Part shown: one piece after another, positions 54,501 through 61,719 of the stretch
Layout of the letters: the number at the start of each line of letters is the position of its first letter
Numbering within the stretch: position 1 is the stretch's first letter
NCBI RefSeq assembly: GCF_001306035.1
Contig: NZ_LGCM01000065.1
Coordinates: 124,001 to 188,000, forward strand
Reading direction: 5' to 3'
DNA from: Levilinea saccharolytica
GTDB lineage: Bacteria; Chloroflexota; Anaerolineae; Anaerolineales; Anaerolineaceae
DNA: 64,000 nt
Position numbers and translations under genes: made by a program
The notes under the pieces: model-generated
Told to the model about the DNA's origin: nothing
Seen by the model: the letters and a program-made list of their open reading frames with translations, nothing else
The model's database searches: none

Positions 54501-55351
54501 GGGATGCCGTGACAGGCCAATTTACACGATCACTCTCACCTGGAGATGGGCTGACGAGCCTTGCTTTTAGCCCGGATGGTGGGCAATTGGCGGTGGGAAG
54601 CGCAACCGGAAAGGTGTTCATCCTGGATTCGGAGACGGGCCAATGGGTGATGACCTTGCCGGGTCATACCTATTTGGTATTCGATCTCGCTTTCAGCCCA
54701 GATGGAAGCCAGTTGGTCACTTCCAGTTGGGATGGAACGGCGAAATTGTGGGATTTGGCCTCTGGCCGAGAACTCCTGACTTTTCCCGAACAGTGGTCGG
54801 GCGTGGCCTTTAGTTCGGATGGAAAAAGCATATTTACCGGCGGCATTGACTGGTCGGTCTACCGTTGGGATGCGGCGACGGGTCAGGAATTACAAAAATT
54901 CTCCGCTGGCGGACAGGATGTTTACGGCATTGCCGTCAGCCCAGATGACAATCTTTTGGCAGTCGGCCAGCAGGACGGCACGATTGCCTTATGGGAGATT
55001 CAATCGGGAAAGAAATTGCACACCTTGTCTGGTCATGCCGGGCTGGTGGCGCGTCTTAGCTTTAGTCAGGACGGCTCCCGCCTCGCATCGGCCAGTTTTG
55101 ACCGTCTTGCCAAAGTTTGGGATGTTGCCGCTGGCGTAGAATTATTCAGTCTTTACGGCCATGCCGGGAATGTTTTTGGCGTCTCGTTCAGCCCGGATGG
55201 AAAGCGCCTGGTTACGGCAGGGGCGGACGGGAATGTCAGATGGTTCACAACGCAAACGAATGATCTGGTGGTGCTTGCCAGAGAACGCGTTACCCGAGTA
55301 TTGAACACTGAAGAATGCCAGAAGTTTTTGCATCGTGAAACTTGTCCCTGA
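51512..55351 (+). CDS. XRE-STAND NTPase with transmembrane helix and WD40 propellers
   Basis: A 1279-residue protein. An XRE helix-turn-helix (about 17-70, RRAGITQRELSIAVGYSDTQISRLEQ) is followed by a STAND NTPase (about 98-480) that begins PYKGLYYFGESDAELFFGRE. Walker A GASGSGKSS is at 143-151 and Walker B LLVVDQFEEL includes Asp234. A coiled coil (~530-580), one transmembrane helix (~586-606) and about 14 WD40 repeats from residue ~670 follow. STAND proteins are signal-operated switches; relatives act in regulation, cell death or antiphage defence. The HTH would be cytosolic with the NTPase and the propellers probably outside. AAAGGAG precedes the ATG. Confidence 0.88.
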   Translation: MPVSSVRVALDQFTTFGDLLKYLRRRAGITQRELSIAVGYSDTQISRLEQNERLPDLATLTARFLPALHADDQPEVAVRLLELAAAMRREDAPATGLAPYKGLYYFGESDAELFFGRETLTAVLLGKLTTGLETGQRFLAVVGASGSGKSSVVRAGLIPALRWQTASSGWPVYTLTPTAHPLEALAVCLSEELRRGLSARKFVDDLEGNPQGLCQALDRIAERAATAHTLLVVDQFEELFTLCRSETEQAAFVENLLTAANYPGGKAIVIIVLRADFYAHCARFDPLRQALAQHQEYIGPMSADELRSAIEEPARRGHWEIEPGLVEILLHDLGADSGHAPEPGALPLLSHALLETWQRRRGRMLTMSGYSAAGGVRSAIAETAEAVFFDQLEAEQRPIARQIFLRLTELGSEGTTADTRRRVNFAELTQTPEQWAVVREVLNTLADARLITTDQNTAEVAHEALIREWPTLRGWLEEDREGLRLHRHLTESALEWENRQHDPDGLYRGARLAQALEWSSANASVLNIQERAFLEASQTLAEQESREREAQRKRELEAAQKLAETETRRAEEQSNAAQQLRKRNAFLALVSILAVLLAVTVTWYGQRASQNARLANSRELAAAAVNNLQIDPERSVQLALHALEQADTLEARNALHQALPELHLLRTIPSSHQGGAAGVAYSPDGSHLASIGAYGDIKVYDASNGEQVFTVLNASGGVGYDISYSPDGKLLAAALNTKLLVLDAATGEELFYLPGNVSGAPNNEMVHLSFSPDSRRLAVAHMDGSPKIWDIATRKEIFSLVGHSQPCDGIAYSPDGKLLATSDDAGMVRTWDSVTGQELLSLTLSGNVHSVAFNHDSTQLAAASEDGTLRVWDVVTGQEAWSLRGNSGMYGVIFLPDGKRLVTAGQDGTARVWDAVSGQEMFTLAGNTSTVTSVVASPDGTHIATSGYDGTLKIWDTAPGRELLTITAHTDIVWDIAYSPDGTHLATVGADGIAVLWDAVTGQFTRSLSPGDGLTSLAFSPDGGQLAVGSATGKVFILDSETGQWVMTLPGHTYLVFDLAFSPDGSQLVTSSWDGTAKLWDLASGRELLTFPEQWSGVAFSSDGKSIFTGGIDWSVYRWDAATGQELQKFSAGGQDVYGIAVSPDDNLLAVGQQDGTIALWEIQSGKKLHTLSGHAGLVARLSFSQDGSRLASASFDRLAKVWDVAAGVELFSLYGHAGNVFGVSFSPDGKRLVTAGADGNVRWFTTQTNDLVVLARERVTRVLNTEECQKFLHRETCP

Positions 55352-55452
55352 CACAGCAACTAGCCCGCTCCAAATTCGACTGAACTGATATTGTGAATAC
55401 GGGTAAATCTCCTGTCTTTATAGCTATTATTTTGGCGATATCCAGGAATTTG

Positions 55453-55557
55453 ACGTACGGTTTATCTGGAGGCGAAGGGCTGCCGGGTGCTGCGATTTTG
55501 GAGTCATGAGGGGATGGAGAATTTGGAAGAGGTGCTGCCAAAGATCTTGGAGATGGG
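55453..55557 (+). pseudogene. 5'-truncated DUF559 remnant
   Basis: Translated from 55453 the frame reads RTVYLEAKGCRVLRFW followed by SHEGMENLEEVLPKIL, clearly the C-terminal third of the DUF559 protein at 45678 (RTAYLEAKGYRVLRFW). The N-terminal two thirds, including the active-site region, are absent. The cassette hairpin follows at 55582. Confidence 0.8.
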
Positions 55558-55581
55558 GGTGAGGGTGCAGCTTGGATCGGG

Positions 55582-55609
55582 AACCGCCTTTCAGAGATGG
55601 AGGGCGGTT
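55582..55609 (+). terminator. DUF559-cassette terminator hairpin, third copy
   Basis: AACCGCC and GGGCGGTT pair around a TTTCAGAGATGGA core and are followed by TTTT. About 70 bases downstream (GGGACGTATAATTACC, then a GTGGGTT/AACCCAC hairpin) match the copy at 50.2 kb. Confidence 0.75.
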
Positions 55610-55683
55610 TTTTATGCTGGGACGTATAATTACCATTGTTGAAGTGGTGGGTTTTAAATTCAACCCACCCTACCGGTTAATGG

Positions 55684-55787
55684 ATCTAACTCACCGCGAC
55701 TGATAGGCATTTTCCTGACTTTGGGCTTATACTCATTTTAAAGTGTGCCTCGTTCCGCTCACAGGCGGGTCAGGTTAACCGTTAGGC
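55684..55787 (+). other. Possible attC-like boundary before an AT-rich gene
   Basis: ATCTAAC (55684-55690, fits RYYYAAC) and GTTAGGC (55781-55787, fits GTTRRRY) are 104 bases apart, within the size range of integron attC sites, and GTTAGGC stands 21 bases before an AT-rich gene. Internal L boxes are not convincing and no integrase is in the window. Confidence 0.25.
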
Positions 55788-55808
55788 GCTCGCCGAAAAG
55801 GTCATCCG

Positions 55809-56468
55809 ATGAGTAACCAAAACCGGTTGTTGATCATCGCGATAACATGGGCTGCACTATTTGTGTTGTATAGTGTCAATAGATTTCTATTACGAAGTGC
55901 GTTTCCACATCACTTCTCAAAGACAGTCGTTTCCCGTGTGTCCACCTCATCGAAACCGCCAGGGACAATTCTCTCAAAAATAGGCGTGCTGTTTGTGTTT
56001 GTTGTCAATATCGCGACGGTCATTCTCCTTCTCGCGGACTTGCTCTCATCGTCAACCAATCAATACACAGCGTTTGTAAAAGTCAACTTGCCGCTTTGTG
56101 TGAACGTGGGTGGAAGCATTTTGTTCGTTTTAGACACCATTTTTGGTTTTCTCGCCATGGTTTTTAACCCCAACTATACGCCCTTATACACAACCCCGCC
56201 TCAAGAGTTCGTCTTGGCAACGCAAGGCCCATATCAAATCATTCGCCATCCACGTTATGCAGCTGCAGCTGTTCTAAACCTTGCTTTATTCTTGTTTACT
56301 GGTATTTGGTTGCCGTTGCTCGGTATGATCGGTTGGATTGCAATTTATTTTCAATCACGTGCCGAAGAAAATTACCTGATGACATTGGCAGCAAAAGAGT
56401 ATGGTGAATACCGCAAAAGGACCAGCATGTTTTTTCCTAAGCTGCTAAGGATACATACGGTTAAGTAA
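55809..56468 (+). CDS. ICMT-family methyltransferase-like membrane protein, AT-rich
   Basis: A 219-residue membrane protein with about five helices and the ICMT signature TQGPYQIIRHPRYAA, followed by SRAEENYLMTLAAKEYGEYRKR. It is the same superfamily as the protein at 1209, but diverged and with a much more AT-rich gene, suggesting separate acquisition. It stands alone after an attC-like sequence with no promoter of its own that I can see. Substrate unknown. Confidence 0.75.
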   Translation: MSNQNRLLIIAITWAALFVLYSVNRFLLRSAFPHHFSKTVVSRVSTSSKPPGTILSKIGVLFVFVVNIATVILLLADLLSSSTNQYTAFVKVNLPLCVNVGGSILFVLDTIFGFLAMVFNPNYTPLYTTPPQEFVLATQGPYQIIRHPRYAAAAVLNLALFLFTGIWLPLLGMIGWIAIYFQSRAEENYLMTLAAKEYGEYRKRTSMFFPKLLRIHTVK

Positions 56469-56576
56469 CCCACGTCCGCCCACACGTACCACGCGAGGGT
56501 GATTTGCGAACGAACACCGTTGGGTGATATCATTCAGCCCATTGCGTTCCGAATTAACTTAAGGAATGAGGCAAGC

Positions 56577-57131
56577 ATGCACACCTATATCGTCCTGTTG
56601 CGCGGCATCAATGTTGGCGGTAAGAATATCATCCCCATGGCGGGTTTAAGAACCTGCCTGGAAGCGCACGGGTTTTCCCAGGTTTCGACCTATATCGCCA
56701 GCGGGAACGTGCTCTTACAATCCGACCTGGACGCCGATGATGTCAAAGCCCGGATCGAAGGGGTTTTATCGGAAAACTTTTCGCTGGATAACGGCTTCGT
56801 CAAGGTTTTGGTGCTGACGCCCGCGCAGCTCCAGGCTGTGATTGAGCACAAACCCGAAGGCTTCGGCGAGCAGCCGGAGAAGTATCACAGCGATGTTATC
56901 TTCCTGATGGGGCTGGATGCGGCTCAGGTACTGCCGGCTTTCAACCCGCGCGAGGGGGTGGACCAAGTCTGGGCGGGGGATGGGGTGATCTATTCGCAGC
57001 GCCTCAGCTCTGAACGCACGAAAAGCCGCCTGAACAAGATTATGGAGTCGCCCTGGTATGCATCCATGACCATCCGCAACTGGAACACCACCACCAAGCT
57101 GCTGGAATTGCTGCGGAAAATGGACGCGTAG
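56577..57131 (+). CDS. DUF1697 protein
   Basis: A 184-residue soluble protein. The N-terminus YIVLLRGINVGGKNIIPMAGLR and TYIASGNVLLQSD are diagnostic of DUF1697, a widespread single-domain family of unknown function with a ferredoxin-like fold. SSERTKSRLNKIMES and TIRNWNTTTKLLEL near the C-terminus are also typical. ATG 56577 has GAGG upstream; the frame upstream to 56499 is not family-like. It precedes a GNAT gene. Confidence 0.85.
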   Translation: MHTYIVLLRGINVGGKNIIPMAGLRTCLEAHGFSQVSTYIASGNVLLQSDLDADDVKARIEGVLSENFSLDNGFVKVLVLTPAQLQAVIEHKPEGFGEQPEKYHSDVIFLMGLDAAQVLPAFNPREGVDQVWAGDGVIYSQRLSSERTKSRLNKIMESPWYASMTIRNWNTTTKLLELLRKMDA

Positions 57132-57242
57132 GCTTCGAATCGTGGGGGACTTTCGCCCAGCGATCCTGGCAGAGTCCGCGCCCAGCCGCACGCGCCCCGA
57201 TGGGGTGCTTCGCCAACACCAACCGAGAGGAAACCGAACCCT

Positions 57243-57710
57243 ATGCCGCTGCTGATTCAAGAAGTCCCAGAAACCCATGCCCCCATCGAACTGCTGCTGC
57301 TGGCTGATCCCTCGGAAGAGAAGATTCGCTCCTATCTTCCAGGGTCCAAGTGCTTCACTGCGTCACTGGATGCGGTTGTGGTGGGCGCCTGCGTGGTACA
57401 GCCGTGCGGTGAAGGCGCCCATGAGCTGATGAGCATCGCCGTGCCCCCAGATTATCAGAAGTCTGGATACGGCACAGCGCTGTTGAAATGGGTGATTACG
57501 TATTACCGCAATTCTGGCGCACGGCAGTTGGAGGTGGGCACCGGTACCTTCGGCTACCAGTTGGCTTTCTACCAGCGGCAGGGCTTTCGGGTGACCCGCA
57601 TTGACCATGACTTCTTCGTCAAGAACTACCCTGAGCCGATCTTTGAGGACGGCATTCAGCTCTTTGATATGCTGCGTCTGACGCTGCGGTTTTCGGACAC
57701 TGCTGGCTGA
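57243..57710 (+). CDS. GNAT-family N-acetyltransferase
   Basis: A 155-residue single-domain GNAT. Motif A is HELMSIAVPPDYQKSGYGTALL, with Q-K-S-G-Y-G as the acetyl-CoA loop, and FYQRQGFRVTR is motif B. The acceptor is unknown. GAGGAAA lies about ten bases before the ATG. A DUF559-type terminator hairpin follows the gene. Confidence 0.82.
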   Translation: MPLLIQEVPETHAPIELLLLADPSEEKIRSYLPGSKCFTASLDAVVVGACVVQPCGEGAHELMSIAVPPDYQKSGYGTALLKWVITYYRNSGARQLEVGTGTFGYQLAFYQRQGFRVTRIDHDFFVKNYPEPIFEDGIQLFDMLRLTLRFSDTAG

Positions 57711-57738
57711 CCCTTCATTTAGCTGTTTCGGCGAAGCC

Positions 57739-57770
57739 AAAAGCGTTTTCCAGCGATGGGGGGCGCTTTT
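57739..57770 (+). terminator. Terminator after the GNAT gene, hairpin-family variant
   Basis: AAAAGCG and CGCTTTT pair around a TTTTCCAGCGATGGGGGG core and are followed by TTG. The core differs from the 45-kb hairpins by compensatory changes in the outer pairs. Confidence 0.7.
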
Positions 57771-57848
57771 TTGCTGCCCTAAGGCGGGCGCCCAGCCGCG
57801 GCTGAGTGAATGCGCTGAAATGAGACAACAATTCGCCCGAAATGAGCA

Positions 57849-57877
57849 TTGATTAATGTGTGAACATATGTTATAAA
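57849..57877 (+). promoter_or_regulatory. Promoter of the second padR operon
   Basis: TTGATT (57849-57854), a 17-base spacer and TATAAA (57872-57877) give 4/6 and 5/6 matches. The -10 lies in the centre of the operator palindrome. Confidence 0.55.
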
Positions 57878-57889
57878 TAACATATGTTC
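57862..57889. promoter_or_regulatory. 28-base palindromic PadR operator
   Basis: Perfect 13-base arms (GAACATATGTTAT and its complement) flank two central bases. A further half site, CATATGAAC, follows at 57890. The palindrome contains the -10 of the promoter, so bound PadR would exclude RNA polymerase. Confidence 0.7.
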
Positions 57890-57927
57890 CATATGAACTG
57901 TAAGCCTTCGCGCGAATTGAGGGAAGA

Positions 57928-58524
57928 ATGATCACGATTGAATTTGCCATTTTGGGGCTGCTGAGCATGCGGCCCATGACCGGATACGATATTAAAAAGA
58001 TGATGACAGGCTCCCATGTCCTCTACTGGTCTGGCAACAATAACCAGGTGTATACCTCGCTGGCAAAATTGCACCAGAAGGAATGGGTCACGCAGGAGAT
58101 TGAACTGCCGCCGTCTGGGCCTTCACGCAAGCTGTACCGCATCAGCGCCCTGGGGCTGGAGGAGCTTAAGAAAACCCTGCTCTCGCAGCCGGAGCCGCCG
58201 CAGTTGATCCACCCCTTCTTGGTGCAGCTCGCCTGGGCGGACCAACTGGATGACGACGAGATGGACGCCTTGCTGGCGAAGTATGAAGATGAAATGCGCA
58301 TCCAGGCGGCGATGCTCCAGATGATGGCCCAGCAGAATAACATTGCGCCCTCCGGAAAAATGCGCGACTCCTACATCAACCCAGCGCTGGCGCGCACGCC
58401 GCGGGAGGCCGTTTTATGGAACAAGATCCAGGAAAACTGGATCGCATTCTATCAAAACGAACTGAAGTGGATCCGGGATCTCCGTTCCGCACTCAAGCAT
58501 ACCGAAGAAGGGAAAAAGGAATGA
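57928..58524 (+). CDS. PadR-family transcriptional regulator
   Basis: A 198-residue regulator with the PadR winged helix (IEFAILGLLSMRPMTGYDIKKMM, NNNQVYTSLAKLHQKEW and RKLYRISALG) and a helical C-terminal dimerisation domain (about 95-190). It is preceded by a strong palindrome overlapping its promoter, indicating autorepression. It shares ATGA with the alpha/beta-hydrolase gene, so the hydrolase is its likely regulated partner and the hydrolase substrate or product may be the inducer. Confidence 0.87.
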   Translation: MITIEFAILGLLSMRPMTGYDIKKMMTGSHVLYWSGNNNQVYTSLAKLHQKEWVTQEIELPPSGPSRKLYRISALGLEELKKTLLSQPEPPQLIHPFLVQLAWADQLDDDEMDALLAKYEDEMRIQAAMLQMMAQQNNIAPSGKMRDSYINPALARTPREAVLWNKIQENWIAFYQNELKWIRDLRSALKHTEEGKKE

Positions 58525-59363
58525 ACGCCAAGCCGATCTATAAATCCCCCGCGGGAAAGAAAGAAATCATGGCCCTTTATGACGCGGTTCTGGCGCGTTG
58601 GCCTGTACCGCATGAAGAAATATACATTCCGACGCGGCACGGCGATACGTTTGTGATTTCGAGCGGAGAAAGAACCGCGCCGCCCTTGATTCTATTGCAC
58701 GGCTCCGCCTCGAATGCGGCTTCGTGGGTGGCGGATGTTGCCGCCTACAGCGCGCATTTTCATGTGCTGGCCGTGGACCTTCCGGGCGAGCCGGGGAAGA
58801 GCGCGGAAAACCGCCCCTCCTGGCAAGAGCTGGATTTCGGCGAATGGCTGGAGGATGTTCTGGACGGTCTCAGGATCGAAGCAACTGCGCTGGTAGGAAT
58901 TTCACAGGGCGGGTGGACGGCCTTAAGATTTGCCACCTACCGGCCTGAGCGCGTGAGTAAGCTGGTTGTATTAGCCCCCGCTGGCATTGCCCCCGCGCGT
59001 ACTTCGTTTCTCCTGAAGGCGATTTTCTACAGTCTGTTGGGCAGTAAGGGCGGCGAAAAGATGAATCAGTTGGTGATGGGCAGACAGGAGATGCACCCGG
59101 ACGCCGTGCGGTTTATGAACACCATCATGGCCAATTTTCACGGCCGCCTGGAAAAGGAATATATTTTTACCGATGAGGAACTGAAACGCCTGACCATGCC
59201 GACTCTGCTGATTGGCGGCACCGAAGACGCCCTGATCCCGGTAGAGAAGATCACCCCGCGGATGGAAAAGCTGCTGCCCCACTTCACGGCGGAAATTATC
59301 CCGGGGATGAGCCACGCGCTGGTTAACCTCTCAGAGAAGATTATCCCTTTCTTGAGCGCATAA
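58521..59363 (+). CDS. Alpha/beta-hydrolase
   Basis: A 280-residue hydrolase. LLHGSASNAASW gives the oxyanion-hole HG, VGISQGGWTA the nucleophile Ser, GGTEDALIP the acid Asp and GMSHAL the catalytic His. A helical cap of about 175-225 covers the site. The substrate is unknown; esters, lactones or C-C bonds are possible. ATG 58521 overlaps the PadR stop. The terminator at 59413 ends the unit. Confidence 0.85.
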   Translation: MNAKPIYKSPAGKKEIMALYDAVLARWPVPHEEIYIPTRHGDTFVISSGERTAPPLILLHGSASNAASWVADVAAYSAHFHVLAVDLPGEPGKSAENRPSWQELDFGEWLEDVLDGLRIEATALVGISQGGWTALRFATYRPERVSKLVVLAPAGIAPARTSFLLKAIFYSLLGSKGGEKMNQLVMGRQEMHPDAVRFMNTIMANFHGRLEKEYIFTDEELKRLTMPTLLIGGTEDALIPVEKITPRMEKLLPHFTAEIIPGMSHALVNLSEKIIPFLSA

Positions 59364-59412
59364 GCTCCAGCGGGCTGTCTGGACCCGTTGGTCCGCGCTT
59401 TTCGGGTAACAA

Positions 59413-59443
59413 ACAGCGCCTTTCAAAAAATGGAAGGCGCTGT
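59413..59443. terminator. Terminator between convergent hydrolase and dioxygenase genes
   Basis: ACAGCGCCTTTC and GGAAGGCGCTGT pair around an A-rich loop. It lies between convergent stops and belongs to the same dispersed hairpin family, with AAAAAA replacing AGAGAT in the loop. Confidence 0.65.
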
Positions 59444-59463
59444 ACTTATCTCTTGCCTTTCTT

Positions 59464-60273
59464 TTACCAGAGGAAGCCCACGCTTCTGAGCCCCAGAATA
59501 TAGTCGTCGAAGATCACTTGGCCGGGTTTATTAGCCAGCGCCTGACAGATATGCACCGGCAGCAAATGTTCCTCACGCGGATGACAGTAGCGGGCATTGG
59601 GCGCCTGTTCCCATTCCAACAGGCGCTGCTCGCGCTCGCTTTGTGAAAGCGGGCCGGTGCAGGTTTCGATCAGCCAGTTCTGAAAGGCGTCGTTGGCCGG
59701 GTTTTGCCGGGGGACGCCGTTCCACAAGAATTCCCGCATGTTGTGGAAGGAGAACCCGGAGCCGATCACCAGGATGTTTTCGGGCTGGAGTGCGCGCAGG
59801 GCTCTCCCCAGGGCCAGGTGGGCGCCGGGGTTCAGGCCGCGCAGCAGAGAAAGCTGCAGGCAGGGGATATCCGCCTGCGGGTACATCATCTTCAGCGGGA
59901 TGAAGACCCCGTGGTCAAAACCGCGCTCCGCGTCCACAGCGGATGGAATTTGGCTTTGCGAAAGGAGCTCGGCGATCCGCTGGGCGTCCTGTGGGTTGCC
60001 GGGGGCCGGGTATTGGATTTCATAGGCGGCTTCGGGAAAACCGTAGTAATCGTAGAACATGGGCGGGTTTTTTGCGCCCAGCAGGGTGGCCGCCTTTTCC
60101 TCCCAGTGGGCGCTGATCACCAGGATCAGGTCGGGTTGGGTGAGCTGCTGGGGGAGGCGGGTCATAAAATCTACCATCGCCTGATGCCCGGGGTCCCCCA
60201 AAATGGGCAGCGGCCCGCCGCCGTGCGAAAAATAGACCACCTGCATTTGGCTGCGCGATTCTGTTGGGTTCAT
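59464..60273 (-). CDS. DODA-type extradiol dioxygenase (LigB family)
   Basis: A 269-residue non-heme iron enzyme. SHGGGPLPILG and ISAHWEE supply two His ligands, GFDHGVFIPL and a GSGFSFHNMREF region are family landmarks, and HPREEHLLPVH is the conserved C-terminal motif. Family members (YgiD, DODA) cleave catechol rings such as DOPA. The natural bacterial substrate is usually unknown. ATG 60273 has GAGGTG upstream; a longer frame exists but its extra sequence is antisense to the AbrB gene. Confidence 0.87.
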   Translation of the reverse strand: MNPTESRSQMQVVYFSHGGGPLPILGDPGHQAMVDFMTRLPQQLTQPDLILVISAHWEEKAATLLGAKNPPMFYDYYGFPEAAYEIQYPAPGNPQDAQRIAELLSQSQIPSAVDAERGFDHGVFIPLKMMYPQADIPCLQLSLLRGLNPGAHLALGRALRALQPENILVIGSGFSFHNMREFLWNGVPRQNPANDAFQNWLIETCTGPLSQSEREQRLLEWEQAPNARYCHPREEHLLPVHICQALANKPGQVIFDDYILGLRSVGFLW

Positions 60274-60400
60274 TCGACACCTCGGGGATGGTAAGGGGAT
60301 ACGGTCTGGAATCATTGTACCGCTTTTTGCTCCAGCCGGGCGGGCGGGTGATGGAAAGGGCGGCGGTTCAGACCCGTTGATTCTGCGTTCACGCCTCGGC

Positions 60401-60429
60401 TTGAATGCGCCAGGACGCTGTGCTATACT
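60401..60429 (+). promoter_or_regulatory. Promoter of the AbrB/Doc operon, extended -10
   Basis: TTGAAT (60401-60406), a 17-base spacer and TATACT (60424-60429) preceded by TGC give a 4/6 -35 and an extended -10. Confidence 0.65.
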
Positions 60430-60440
60430 TACAATGTAAG
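60428..60440. promoter_or_regulatory. Palindromic operator of the toxin-antitoxin operon
   Basis: CTTACA-A-TGTAAG is a perfect palindrome overlapping the end of the -10 and the start site. AbrB-type antitoxins typically autorepress through such a site. Confidence 0.6.
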
Positions 60441-60454
60441 CACAGGAGGCTGAT

Positions 60455-60700
60455 ATGCTGCGGCGTTTATTCAAGACCGGAAATAGTGTGGTTCTTTCAC
60501 TTCCAAAGGAAATTTTGGATGAGTTGGGGCTGGCTGAGGGCGAGAACGTCTCTTTAGAATTGGACAGCCAGCAGCGGCAGGTCATTGTGCGCCCGGTCGA
60601 AAAACCGCTGGCAATTACTGGGGTGGATGAAGAATTCGCCCGCCAAATTAATGATTTCATCGAACAGTATCGCCCGGCCTTGGAAGAACTGGCAAAGTGA
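60455..60700 (+). CDS. AbrB/MazE-type antitoxin
   Basis: An 81-residue protein with an N-terminal swapped-hairpin AbrB domain (LFKTGNSVVLSLPKEILDELGL, GENVSLELDSQQRQVIVRPV) and a C-terminal tail that presumably wraps the toxin. It binds DNA at its own promoter and neutralises the Doc-like toxin encoded next. The stop overlaps the toxin GTG start by four bases, so the two are made together. Confidence 0.88.
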   Translation: MLRRLFKTGNSVVLSLPKEILDELGLAEGENVSLELDSQQRQVIVRPVEKPLAITGVDEEFARQINDFIEQYRPALEELAK

Positions 60701-61083
60701 CCCGCTACCTCACCCCGGAGCAGGTGCTTTTTATTCACAGCCGCCTCGTTCAGGAAACGGGGGGCGCTTATGGGATTCGCGACCTTTCCATGCTGCTTTC
60801 AGCGCTGGGGAGGCCGCAGGCGACCTTTGATGGGAATGAACTGTATGGAGATATTTTCTCCAAGGCTGCGGCATTGATGGATTCGCTCATTCGAAATCAC
60901 CCTTTTCTAGACGGAAACAAGCGAGCGGCCGTTACCGCGGCGGCGCTTTTTTTGCGCATGAATGGTTATGTTCTGCTGGTTCCGAATGAAGAGATGGTCC
61001 GCTTTACGCTCGCGTGTGCCCAATCACAGGCTGTTTTGGAAGAAATCACAGCGTGGTTTCAACGGTTTTGCAGCCCATTGTAA
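60697..61083 (+). CDS. doc: Doc-family toxin (Fic fold)
   Basis: A 128-residue death-on-curing protein. LTPEQVLFIHSRLVQETGGAYGIRD is the usual Doc opening, and HPFLDGNKRAAVTAA is the Fic/Doc motif HxFx(D/N)GNK with His, Asp and Lys in place. Doc kinases phosphorylate EF-Tu and block translation. It starts with GTG at 60697, inside the antitoxin end. An AbrB rather than Phd partner is a known pairing in other bacteria. The pair sits in a region rich in toxin-antitoxin genes. Confidence 0.9.
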   Translation: MTRYLTPEQVLFIHSRLVQETGGAYGIRDLSMLLSALGRPQATFDGNELYGDIFSKAAALMDSLIRNHPFLDGNKRAAVTAAALFLRMNGYVLLVPNEEMVRFTLACAQSQAVLEEITAWFQRFCSPL

Positions 61084-61297
61084 AATTTATCCAGTAACAA
61101 TCGTATCATGTGAAGAAGAAATGTCGTTTTCAGGACAGTGAGGATTAATAGGAGGTTGTAATTAATTGAGCAAAGAAGAGGTGTTTTCCGAAATTGATTG
61201 AAACTGCGTCTGAATAAGGCCGACCTGTGCCCGAACCCAAAGGTTGATTGGTGTACGCAAAAAAATCACCCCCTTGTTATGCTGAAAGGATTGTCCC
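61084..61297. other. Gap with a possible truncated gene start
   Basis: AGGAGG at about 61151 is followed by a TTG-initiated frame (SKEEVFSEID) that stops after eleven codons. This could be the remnant of a lost gene. No terminator follows doc. Nothing else is recognisable. Confidence 0.3.
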
Positions 61298-61693
61298 ATG
61301 GTCAAAGAAATTGAAAAATCGATCTTGTACGTTGTTCACAATATGCATTTCACCTCAAATCAGTTGGCAATATTCAATATCCTTTACAATTCTCCAGAAC
61401 CTGGTTTGACGCTACCAGAGATAACATCAAGAATGCCTGAAACAAAACAAGGCACTGTTGTCAGCGGTATTTTGAGTAGCCTGGCACAAAAAGTTGATGA
61501 ATTAGAAAGCCCGGGTGAAAAATTCGGCTTTACGGGATACCTTCTTTTTATAGAACGTTTCAATGGCGACTTGCACAAAATGCGTCCTGAGTTTCGACAT
61601 GTGATTGACCAACATGAAGCATTAAAAAAGGTAATGCAAATCCCGCAAGAACGAATCTATCAAGATTATCGAGATGGCATAGAACTCCGGTAA
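61298..61693 (+). CDS. Hypothetical protein, possible winged-helix
   Basis: A 131-residue AT-rich gene. LTLPEITSRMPETKQGTVVSGILSSLAQKVDEL looks like the recognition part of a winged helix, preceded by a helical SNQLAIFNILYNSP segment. The C-terminal half is mixed and unassigned. I do not recognise a family. AAAGGA lies upstream of the ATG. It ends 26 bases before the convergent AbiEii gene. Confidence 0.45.
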   Translation: MVKEIEKSILYVVHNMHFTSNQLAIFNILYNSPEPGLTLPEITSRMPETKQGTVVSGILSSLAQKVDELESPGEKFGFTGYLLFIERFNGDLHKMRPEFRHVIDQHEALKKVMQIPQERIYQDYRDGIELR

Positions 61694-61719
61694 ATCGCAA
61701 GATGGCACACGCCGCGCGA

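Noticed and set aside
57132-57242. Possible tRNA because of a GGCTTCGAATC T-loop-like string
   Set aside because: No acceptor stem, D arm or anticodon arm can be formed at the right distances on either strand.
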